Part shown: positions 31,413 to 37,870 of the stretch, one piece after another
How the letters are laid out: every line of letters starts with the position of its first letter
Numbering within the stretch: position 1 is the first letter of the stretch
Assembly (NCBI GenBank): GCA_023265025.1
Contig: JAHFUP010000032.1
Location: 1 to 53,378, forward strand
DNA length: 53,378 bases
Direction of reading: 5' to 3'
DNA from: Acidimicrobiia bacterium
Lineage (GTDB): Bacteria > Actinomycetota > Acidimicrobiia > Acidimicrobiales > AC-14
Position numbers and translations under genes: made by a program
Notes under the pieces: model-generated
Database searches by the model: none
What the model saw: the letters and a program-made list of their open reading frames with translations, nothing else
Told to the model about the DNA's origin: nothing

Positions 31413-32471
31413 ATGCACCGGGCCACGATCGACGTCTACGAGCGGGAGGCGGACGAGTGGGCCCGCCGCCGCTCCCCGGTCCATCGGGACCGCGCCGTGC
31501 GCCTGGCGGCCCGGGCCTTGCCCGGGCTGGCGGTCGCCGATATCGGCTGTGGCCCGGGCCCCTACCTCGCCGACCTGGGGCCGGCGGCGGTCGGGGTGGA
31601 CGCGGCGGCGGCGATGCTGGCGCTGGCCCTTCCACGCGGTGTCCGGCTCGTCCGAGCCGACCTCGAGGCCCTGCCGTTCCGGGACGGCGCCCTGGGCGGG
31701 GCGTGGGCGTCGAACTCCTACCTGCACGTCCCGCACACCGGCCTGCCGCTGGCGCTGGCCCGGTTGCACTGGGCCATGGCCGTCGGCGCCCCGCTCACCC
31801 TCTCGGTGATCGCCGGCGACGGGGAAGGCGCGTGGGAAGACGACGACTTCCCGGGCCGGTTCTTCGCCTGCTGGCCACCGGAGCGGCTCGCCGCCCTCCT
31901 GGCCGGCGCCGGCTTCGAGGTCGACCAGGTCGAGGTCGCCGGCGAGCGGGTGTGGGTCGAGGCCCGCCGGGCCCGCACCCTGCCCGATACCGTCGGCCCG
32001 GGGTTGCGGGTGCTGGTCTGCGGCCTCAACCCGAGCCTGGTCGCGGCCGACGCCGGCTTCGGCTTCGCCGGCCCGACCAACCGGTTCTGGCGGGCGGCCG
32101 TCACCTCCGGGCTCGTGAGGTGGCCGCGTGATCCACTGGGCTGCGTGCGCCACGACCGCGTCGGCATGACCGACCTGGTGAAACGGGCCACGCCCAACGC
32201 CGCCGTCCTCTCGGTCGAGGAGTACCGGGCCGGCGCCGAGCGCGTCAGGCGCATGGTCGACTGGCTGCGCCCCGGCCTGGTCCTGTTCGTGGGCCTGGCC
32301 GGCTGGCGGGCGGCCGTCGACCGGAAGGCGGTTGCCGGCCTCCAAGCCGAGCCGTTCGGTGGCGTGGCCGCCTACGTCATGCCGTCGACCAGCGGGCTGA
32401 ACGCCCACACCAGCGCCGGCGACCTGGCCGCGCACATGACGAACGCGCTGTCCGCCGTCCGACCCGCCTAA
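31413..32471 (+). CDS. fusion of SAM methyltransferase and mismatch-specific uracil/thymine-DNA glycosylase
   Basis: The 352-residue protein is uninterrupted and has two parts. Residues about 1-185 form a class I methyltransferase: motif I VADIGCGPGPYLADLG, acidic motif II (AVGVDAAAAM), VRADLEALPFRDG, and the acceptor region ASNSYLHVPH. Residues about 190-350 form a MUG/TDG-type DNA glycosylase with RVLVCGLNPSLVAADAGFGF, NRFWRAA, GMTDLVKRAT and VMPSTSGLNAHTS, the two active-site loops of the family. MUG enzymes remove uracil or ethenocytosine opposite G. The methyltransferase substrate is unknown. The ATG at 31413 is used; TACCCT about 17 nt upstream might be a -10 element. Confidence 0.85.
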   Translation: MHRATIDVYEREADEWARRRSPVHRDRAVRLAARALPGLAVADIGCGPGPYLADLGPAAVGVDAAAAMLALALPRGVRLVRADLEALPFRDGALGGAWASNSYLHVPHTGLPLALARLHWAMAVGAPLTLSVIAGDGEGAWEDDDFPGRFFACWPPERLAALLAGAGFEVDQVEVAGERVWVEARRARTLPDTVGPGLRVLVCGLNPSLVAADAGFGFAGPTNRFWRAAVTSGLVRWPRDPLGCVRHDRVGMTDLVKRATPNAAVLSVEEYRAGAERVRRMVDWLRPGLVLFVGLAGWRAAVDRKAVAGLQAEPFGGVAAYVMPSTSGLNAHTSAGDLAAHMTNALSAVRPA

Positions 32472-32481
32472 CGTCGCCTCC

Positions 32482-33231
32482 GTGTCCGACGAACCGGCGG
32501 TCGAGGAGCGGCCGAGACCTTCCCGCCGGACCCTCATCCTGCTGGTGGCGCCGATCGTCGTGATCATGACGATGGGACTGGTGGCCAGCGCCTTCACGCC
32601 GACGCTGGCCACCAAGCACCCCCTGCTCATGATCGCCCTCGACGCCCGGAACCGGTTCCTGGTGCTGGCCCGCCACGTCGACCTCGTCCCCTTCGTCATC
32701 GTGGCCGTGTTGCGCCGGTCCTTCAGCGACCCGCTCTTCTACCTGCTCGGCCGGTTCTACGGCGACAACGCCCTGCGCTGGCTGCAGAAGAAGGGCGGCG
32801 CCGGCGACCTCGTGCCCTTCACCGAGAAGCTGTTCAAGCGGGCCGGCTACCCGATGGTCTTCGCCTTCCCGGGCGCCATTGTGTGCGCCTTGGCCGGCCA
32901 GACCGGCATGTCGCCGGTGGGGTTCATGGTCACCAACCTGGCCGGGACCCTGACTGCGGTGTTCGCGGTCCGCCGTTTCAGCTCCACCATCGCCAGCCCG
33001 GTCGAGGGCCTGCTGGGCTTCTTCAGCCGCCACATCGTGGCCACCACCGCGGTCAGCGTCGGGCTGGTCCTGCTGTCGGTGGTCCTCAACCGGTTCCAGG
33101 ACAAGCTCGACCTCGACCTCGACGAACTGGAGGGCGGGACGTCAGATGTCGAGGAGGGCGTCGAGGCCGACGGTGACGCCGGGGTGGGAGGCGACCGCCT
33201 TCACGGCGAGCACGACGCCGGGCATGAATGA
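32482..33231 (+). CDS. DedA/VTT-domain-like integral membrane protein
   Basis: The 249-residue protein has an N-terminal helix (LILLVAPIVVIMTMGLVASA), then the SNARE-associated/VTT-like core: FSDPLFYLLGRFYGDNALRW, a re-entrant loop region (GYPMVFAFPGAIVCALAGQT) and GMSPVGFMVTNLAGTLTAVF. A last helix and an acidic tail follow. DedA-family proteins move lipids across the membrane. The start is a GTG 10 nt after the glycosylase fusion stop, so it is the same transcript. The last 90 nt overlap the convergent dapB gene, which explains the low-complexity Glu/Asp/Gly tail. Confidence 0.75.
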   Translation: MSDEPAVEERPRPSRRTLILLVAPIVVIMTMGLVASAFTPTLATKHPLLMIALDARNRFLVLARHVDLVPFVIVAVLRRSFSDPLFYLLGRFYGDNALRWLQKKGGAGDLVPFTEKLFKRAGYPMVFAFPGAIVCALAGQTGMSPVGFMVTNLAGTLTAVFAVRRFSSTIASPVEGLLGFFSRHIVATTAVSVGLVLLSVVLNRFQDKLDLDLDELEGGTSDVEEGVEADGDAGVGGDRLHGEHDAGHE

Positions 33232-33933
33232 GGCCCGGTCGTAGGAGTCGTGGCGGATCGACAGGCTCTGCCCGGCCGTCCCCAGGAGCACCTCCTGGTG
33301 GGCCACCAGGCCCCGCAGGCGCACCGAGTGCACCCTGATGCCGCCGGGGCCCCTGGCGCCCCGGGCGCCCTCGGCGACCACCTTGGTCGTGGGGTCGTCG
33401 GCCCAGTCCGGCGACCGGGCCGCCATGCGCTCGGCGGTGTGCATGGCCGTCCCTGACGGAGCGTCGACCTTCTGGTCGTGGTGGAGCTCGATGATCTCGG
33501 CCGTCTCGAAGTAGGGCGCGGCCAGCTCGGCGAAGCGCATCATCAGCACCGCGCCGATGGCGAAGTTCGGCGCCACGAAGCAGTTGCTGCGGGTGAAGCG
33601 GGTGGCCAGCTCCTCGTAGTCGGCGGGCGTGAACCCCGACGTCCCCACCACGGCATGGATCCCGTTCGCCGCACACCAGGCCAGGTTGGCCCGGGCCGCG
33701 TCGACGTGGGTGAAGTCGACGGCAACCTGGGCCTCCGCCCTCGCGAGCGACTCGACGTCGGGCGACACCTGGAGTCCCCGGAGGTCGGCACCGGTCACGC
33801 CCCGGAGGTCGATGCCGGCGTGGAGGGGGTCGACGGCGGCGACGAGCTGGAGGTCGGGGTCGGCGACCACCGCCCGGCACACCGTCGAGCCCATACGGCC
33901 CCCGGCTCCGAACACCCCCACCCGTATCGTCAT
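33142..33933 (-). CDS. dapB: 4-hydroxy-tetrahydrodipicolinate reductase
   Basis: DapB reduces hydroxy-tetrahydrodipicolinate with NAD(P)H in lysine and diaminopimelate synthesis. The 263-residue protein has the N-terminal nucleotide motif VGVFGAGGRMGSTVCRAV, VDFTHVDAA, GTSGFT, the NFAIGAVLMM segment and the substrate-binding signature ELHHDQKVDAPSGTA with catalytic His and Lys. It closes with the conserved C-terminal VRLRGLVAHQEVLLG region. The length is typical. It converges on the DedA-like gene and overlaps it by 90 nt; the cupin gene is 26 nt upstream on the same strand. Confidence 0.95.
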   Translation of the reverse strand: MTIRVGVFGAGGRMGSTVCRAVVADPDLQLVAAVDPLHAGIDLRGVTGADLRGLQVSPDVESLARAEAQVAVDFTHVDAARANLAWCAANGIHAVVGTSGFTPADYEELATRFTRSNCFVAPNFAIGAVLMMRFAELAAPYFETAEIIELHHDQKVDAPSGTAMHTAERMAARSPDWADDPTTKVVAEGARGARGPGGIRVHSVRLRGLVAHQEVLLGTAGQSLSIRHDSYDRASFMPGVVLAVKAVASHPGVTVGLDALLDI

Positions 33934-33959
33934 GGGCAGAAGATTCTCATGAACCGCCG

Positions 33960-34373
33960 TTATCGGCCAGGCTCCCAACCCGCCGGCGCCAGCTCGAACC
34001 GCGAGAACTCGAAGGCCGGCGCCACCGTGCAGCCCACGAGGGTCCACCCCCCCAGGGGGGTCGCCGCCTGCCACACGCCCGCGGGCACGACGATCTGGGG
34101 GCGTTGGCCGGCGGCAATGCCGGGTCCGAGCAGTCTCCGCTCCACCACGTGCCCGTCCGTGGACAACGTCAGCTCCAGGGCGTCGCCGGCGTAGAAGTGC
34201 CAGATCTCCGTGGCGTCCACCCGGTGCCATGCGGAACGCTCCCCGGCCCGCAACAGGTAGTGGATGGCGGTCGTCGCCGGCTCGCGCCACGTCTCCCGGT
34301 ACCACCCGCCCTCGGGATGGGGTTCCAGGCCCAGGGCGGCGATCAGGTCGTCAGCACTGGTCACGGGGCGCAT
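33960..34373 (-). CDS. cupin-fold protein (DUF985 family)
   Basis: The protein of 137 residues has the DUF985 pattern: LGLEPHPEGGWYRETWRE, AIHYLLRAGERSAWHRVDAT, EIWHFYAGDALEL, VVPAGVWQAA and a C-terminal VGCTVAPAFEFSRFEL. The family has a cupin barrel, sometimes with epimerase or metal-binding features; its biological role is unclear. GGAGGG lies directly upstream of the ATG at 34373; a GTG at 34364 is an alternative. It lies just upstream of dapB in the same orientation. Confidence 0.85.
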   Translation of the reverse strand: MRPVTSADDLIAALGLEPHPEGGWYRETWREPATTAIHYLLRAGERSAWHRVDATEIWHFYAGDALELTLSTDGHVVERRLLGPGIAAGQRPQIVVPAGVWQAATPLGGWTLVGCTVAPAFEFSRFELAPAGWEPGR

Positions 34374-34403
34374 TCTCCCTCCGACCGCGTAACGTCCGCC
34401 CGG

Positions 34404-35258
34404 ATGACCGCGGAGCCGCCCGGGCACGACAACCGAACCCTCATCGTCGACGAGCTGGCCGACCGCCTCGAGCGGTTCCGCCTCCTCTACGACAGCGACG
34501 AGGCGGCCACCGACAAGATGCTCGGCGAGCTCGGTGGGCAGGGCCGCGTCGAGCGGGAGATGGTTCGCCAGTTGGCCGCCACCCGGCCCGTCGCCAACCC
34601 CGAGCGGATGCCCGACGCTCACGCCCTGGCCATGCGGGCCCTGGAGGTGCTCGCTCGCAACGGGAGCCGCGCGCCCAGCCGGCTCCGCAACCTGGGCCCG
34701 CTGACGCCCGTGGCCAAGTTCTGTGTCCAGCAGGTCATCCGCTACGTCGTCCGGCGCCACCAGACCCAGGTCATCGAGGCCATCCGCGACCTCTACGCCC
34801 GGCGGCTGGCTTGGATCCGCGTGGGCGACCCGTCGCGCCGGGTGCTGCTGCGGGCCCGGGTCGACGTGGAACGGGCCACGCAGGCGTACAAGAAGAGTGC
34901 GGGCGGCATCCCCGCGGTCCTTGTGGGTGGGGCCGCGGTCTCCTCGATCACCCAGGGCGTCCGGGGTGGCGCCAGCGCCGCCGCCGGGTCACGCGTGGGG
35001 CTGGCCGTCGGCGTCGTCGTCACGTTCGTCCTCCTGGCCGCGGCGTCGTGGATCGTGCTACAGGGCGCGGCGGTCGCCCGCCGGCGCATCAACCTCACGC
35101 TCGACCAGCCGCTGCAGGCGCTGTGGGAAACCATCGGGTGGTGTGGCCGGCCGCCGAAGGACACCTCCCGCACGCTCGCGGCGGTGGCCATCGCCCTGAC
35201 CTTCGCCGGCTGGCTGCTGATCCCCGTCGGTTTGCTGCTGGTGGTGGCGGTGTTCTAG
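34404..35258 (+). CDS. hypothetical membrane protein
   Basis: This 284-residue protein has a long soluble, helical and Arg-rich N-terminal part (about 1-165), then two hydrophobic segments (GLAVGVVVTFVLLAAASWIV and LAAVAIALTFAGWLLIPVGL), with a charged loop between. This orientation suggests a large cytoplasmic domain on a membrane anchor. No family is recognised. It is divergent from the cupin gene, with 30 nt between starts. A GATAAT at 35263-35268, after its stop, may be a -10 element for the OsmC gene. Confidence 0.7.
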   Translation: MTAEPPGHDNRTLIVDELADRLERFRLLYDSDEAATDKMLGELGGQGRVEREMVRQLAATRPVANPERMPDAHALAMRALEVLARNGSRAPSRLRNLGPLTPVAKFCVQQVIRYVVRRHQTQVIEAIRDLYARRLAWIRVGDPSRRVLLRARVDVERATQAYKKSAGGIPAVLVGGAAVSSITQGVRGGASAAAGSRVGLAVGVVVTFVLLAAASWIVLQGAAVARRRINLTLDQPLQALWETIGWCGRPPKDTSRTLAAVAIALTFAGWLLIPVGLLLVVAVF

Positions 35259-35302
35259 AGGCGATAATCACCTAGTACCACTCCATGGGAAGGGGCCATC
35301 TG

Positions 35303-35878
35303 ATGGGTTTGCCGGTCACCGCCACGCAGGACGAGGTTTCCGGGATCCCGATCCCGGCGCTGCGCGGCTTCTACGAGGCCATCGGCGACGGCCCGATCAT
35401 GCTGGACCTGGAGGCGTTCGTGGAGTGGCAGGGCAAGGGCACCCGCGCCACCGGCCACATCGGGCCCTTCAGCCTGATGGGCGAGCGCAAGGAGCGCCTA
35501 ACCCGCAAGTACACGATCCAGTACGACGACTGGGCCGAGATGCCCGGCTGCGACGACGCCGGCCCCGAGGCGGTCGAGACCGTCCTGTCCGCCCTCGGCG
35601 CCTGCATCATCAACCAGACGTCCTGGCACGCAGCCCGCATGGGCATCGTCCTCGACGCCCTCTCGGTCAAGGTCAACATGAGCTTCGACGCCCAAGGCTT
35701 CTTCCAGAACACCGACCAGACCGACAAGTTCAGTGCCATCACCTACGAGATCAACATCCAGTCGATGGGGACGAGCAAGAAGAAGCTCACCGACCTGGCC
35801 AACGTGGGCCGCAACTGCCCGGTGTGCCGGATGCTCAGCAAGCCGATGGTCCTGAAGTCCAAGGTCCTCGTTCACTGA
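35303..35878 (+). CDS. OsmC-family peroxiredoxin-like protein
   Basis: The 191-residue protein carries the two conserved OsmC cysteines, in SALGACIINQTSWHAAR and NVGRNCPVCRMLSKP, plus the core beta-alpha pattern DALSVKVNMSFDAQGFFQNT. OsmC/Ohr proteins reduce organic hydroperoxides through a peroxidatic Cys and a resolving Cys, often using thioredoxin-like partners. GGAAGGGG lies 7 nt before the ATG at 35303. It is followed after 2 nt by the thioredoxin-like gene with the in-frame TGA, so a shared redox pathway is likely. Its second Cys region has an extra CPVC pair. Confidence 0.88.
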   Translation: MGLPVTATQDEVSGIPIPALRGFYEAIGDGPIMLDLEAFVEWQGKGTRATGHIGPFSLMGERKERLTRKYTIQYDDWAEMPGCDDAGPEAVETVLSALGACIINQTSWHAARMGIVLDALSVKVNMSFDAQGFFQNTDQTDKFSAITYEINIQSMGTSKKKLTDLANVGRNCPVCRMLSKPMVLKSKVLVH

Positions 35879-35880
35879 AC

Positions 35881-36573
35881 GTGCCGACATTCGACGACGT
35901 CGACCGCAGCTACGTCGTCGCCCAGCTCGAGGGGCGGATGGACGCGCCCGTCGACCTCACCGTGTCGGTGCGGCGGTCGTCGCCCTTGGCGCTGGTACCG
36001 GCGCCGGGCGCCGAGGAGGCGGCCCGGGCCGAGCAGCTCGGGCGGGAGCTGGCGTCGCTGGAGCCGCGCCTCCGGCTGATGGTCACCGAGGACGGCGCCG
36101 GCGACGTGCCGGTGTTCACCGTCGCCGGCCGGGTGCGCTTCATCGGTGTGCCCCGGATGAACCTGTTCCGCGCCCTGCTGGAGACGATCCGGCGGGCCTC
36201 GACCGGCGACCACGGCCTGGCCGAGGGGTGGGCCCAGGCGTTGGCGCAGCTCCCTCGACCGGTCCACGCCCAGGTCTTCGCCACCCCGACCTGACCCGGC
36301 TGCCCCCCGGTCGTGGTCACGACCATCGGGATGGGCCTGGCATCCGACCGGCTGCAGGTCGACGTGGTCGACGGCATGGCCGGGATGAACCTGGTCCGCG
36401 AGCTGGGCGTCTCGGGCGTGCCGACCGTCGTCCTCGACGGCCGCCTCCGCCTCGACAACCCCTCACCGGACGAGTCCCTGCTCGACTTCGTCCTCCACGC
36501 CGGCGACCGGTCACGGCCGGCGCCGCTCGTGGCCACGGTGCCCTTCCGGGGCTGCGGCCGCCTTTCTTTGTGA
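35881..36573 (+). CDS. two-domain thioredoxin-fold protein, probable selenoprotein (Sec-Pro-Gly-Cys)
   Basis: The frame runs from GTG 35881 to TGA 36571-36573 with one internal TGA at 36292-36294, codon 138. The N-terminal half is a thioredoxin-like domain without active cysteines but with the cis-Pro type segment RFIGVPRMNLFRALLETI. The second half begins PVHAQVFATPT, then TGA, then PGCPPVVV. In protein-disulfide-oxidoreductase relatives this position is TPTCPxCP, so TGA replaces the first Cys of CxxC. The domain then continues normally (ASDRLQVDVVDGMAG, SGVPTVVLDG with cis-Pro). A SECIS-like hairpin follows the TGA. Read as Sec, the product has 230 residues. The alternative is a nonsense mutation giving a 137-residue product without an active site. 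The last few residues come from a palindromic repeat. Confidence 0.75.
36306..36330 (+). promoter_or_regulatory. SECIS-like stem-loop downstream of the in-frame TGA
   Basis: CCCG and GTCGT pair with ACGAC and CGGG around a GGTC loop, with a 3-nt CAT bulge on the 3' side. The loop's first G is 21 nt after the TGA. Bacterial SECIS elements lie directly downstream of UGA, with an apical loop about 16-37 nt away that has a G in its first two positions; this hairpin fits. It lies within the coding sequence, as bacterial SECIS elements must. Confidence 0.55.
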
Positions 36574-36610
36574 GTTCAGCTACCGCAGCGGTAGCTCAGC
36601 CCACAAAGAA
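36564..36610. repeat. long interrupted palindrome (family 2), at a convergent gene boundary
   Basis: Outer arms TTCTTTGTG/CACAAAGAA and inner arms AGCTACCGC/GCGGTAGCT are separated by 5-nt internal loops, with a single-base centre. The element includes the stop codon of the thioredoxin-like gene and ends 4 nt before the stop of the M16 gene. It may stop transcription from both sides. Its centre TACCGCAGCGGTA resembles that of the hairpin at 18792-18828. Confidence 0.65.
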
Positions 36611-36613
36611 CGC

Positions 36614-37870
36614 TCAGGCGACGCGGGCGGCGAAGTCGTCTTCGCTGAAGGGGCCGACGACGGCCAGGACGCGCTCCTCGCCCATGATGCGGTCGGCGAC
36701 CCGGCGCAGGTCCTCGTGGGTGACCGCCTCCGTGCGGGCGACGGTCTCCTCGAAGGTGAGGACGCTGCCGTGGATGAGCTGGCCCCGGCCGATGCGGTTC
36801 ATGCGGCCGGCCGAGTCCTCGAGGGACAGGGCGAGCGAGCCCTTGATGTGGCCCTTGGCGACGGCCAGCTCCCGGTCGGTCACCGGCCCGGTGGCCAGCT
36901 TCTCCAGCTCGTCGTCGATCAGCGCGAGCACCTCGTGTGCTCGCCCTGGCGCGGTGCCGGCGTAAACCGCCAGCGCCCCGCTCTCGAGGTAGGCGGCCCG
37001 GTAGGAGAACACCGAGTACACCAGGCCCCGCTTCTCCCGGATCTCCTGGAACAGCCGGCTGGACATACCGCCGCCGAGGATCTGGTTGAGGATCGAGAAG
37101 GCGAAGCGGTCGTCGTCGTGGCGGTCCATCGCCCGCATGCCGACGACCAGGTGGGCCTGCTCGGTGGTGCGGTGCTGGACGATCAGCGGGCGGACCGGCG
37201 CCAGCGCCGGCCGCTCCCGTGCCGGCGCCGACCCTGTGCGGCCGGTGAAGCGCCGCTCGATGCCGTTCACGACGCTGTCGTGGTCGAGGTTCCCGCTGGC
37301 CGCCACCACGATGCTCGGTGGCTTGTAGCGGGTGGTGAAGTACCCGGCGATCTGGTCGCGGGTCATGGCGGTGATCGTGGACCGCTCGCCAAGGACCTCG
37401 CGGCCCAGCGGGTGGCCCGGGTACAGCGCCTCGTGCAGGAGTTCGTGCACGAGATCGGACGGCTCGTCCTCGTGCATGTTGATCTCTTCGAGGATGACCT
37501 GGCGCTCGGCGTCGATCTCATCGGGACGGAACGCCGGCTCCCACATGATCTCCGAGAGGATGTCCAGGCCAAGCTCGAGGTCCTCGTCGATCAGGCGGGT
37601 GTAGAAGGCGGTGTACTCCTTGGTGGTGAAGGCGTTCATGTCGCCCCCGACCGCCTCGATGTCCTCGGCGATGGAGTGCGCGCTGCGCGTCTCCGTGCCC
37701 TTGAACAGCAGGTGCTCCAGGAAGTGTGAGGCCCCGGCTTCCGCCGGGGTCTCGTCACGGCTGCCGGCGTCGACCCAGAAGCCGATGGTCACCGAGTGCG
37801 CGTCAGGCATCGCATCGGTGATCACCTGCATGCCGTTGTCGAGCGTGGTGACCCTGATTGTGTCAGGCAC
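36614..37870 (-). CDS. M16-family zinc peptidase (mitochondrial-processing-peptidase-like)
   Basis: The 418-residue protein carries the inverted zinc motif HFLEH in AGASHFLEHLLFKGT, with the distal Glu in EYTAFYTRLIDEDLELGLDI. The second M16 domain (about 200-400) includes GGGMSSRLFQEIREKRGLVY, the substrate-binding R/Y segment. One polypeptide with two domains is typical of bacterial single-chain M16B peptidases found next to pnp in many bacteria. The GTG start overlaps the pnp TAG by one base, so it is read after pnp on the same mRNA. It should cut short peptides; the natural substrate is unknown. Confidence 0.92.
   Translation of the reverse strand: MPDTIRVTTLDNGMQVITDAMPDAHSVTIGFWVDAGSRDETPAEAGASHFLEHLLFKGTETRSAHSIAEDIEAVGGDMNAFTTKEYTAFYTRLIDEDLELGLDILSEIMWEPAFRPDEIDAERQVILEEINMHEDEPSDLVHELLHEALYPGHPLGREVLGERSTITAMTRDQIAGYFTTRYKPPSIVVAASGNLDHDSVVNGIERRFTGRTGSAPARERPALAPVRPLIVQHRTTEQAHLVVGMRAMDRHDDDRFAFSILNQILGGGMSSRLFQEIREKRGLVYSVFSYRAAYLESGALAVYAGTAPGRAHEVLALIDDELEKLATGPVTDRELAVAKGHIKGSLALSLEDSAGRMNRIGRGQLIHGSVLTFEETVARTEAVTHEDLRRVADRIMGEERVLAVVGPFSEDDFAARVA

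Noticed and set aside
36578-36600. GCGGTAGCTCAG, resembling a tRNA D-arm or A-box
   Set aside because: It is one arm of a palindrome; no acceptor stem, anticodon or T-arm can be built around it.
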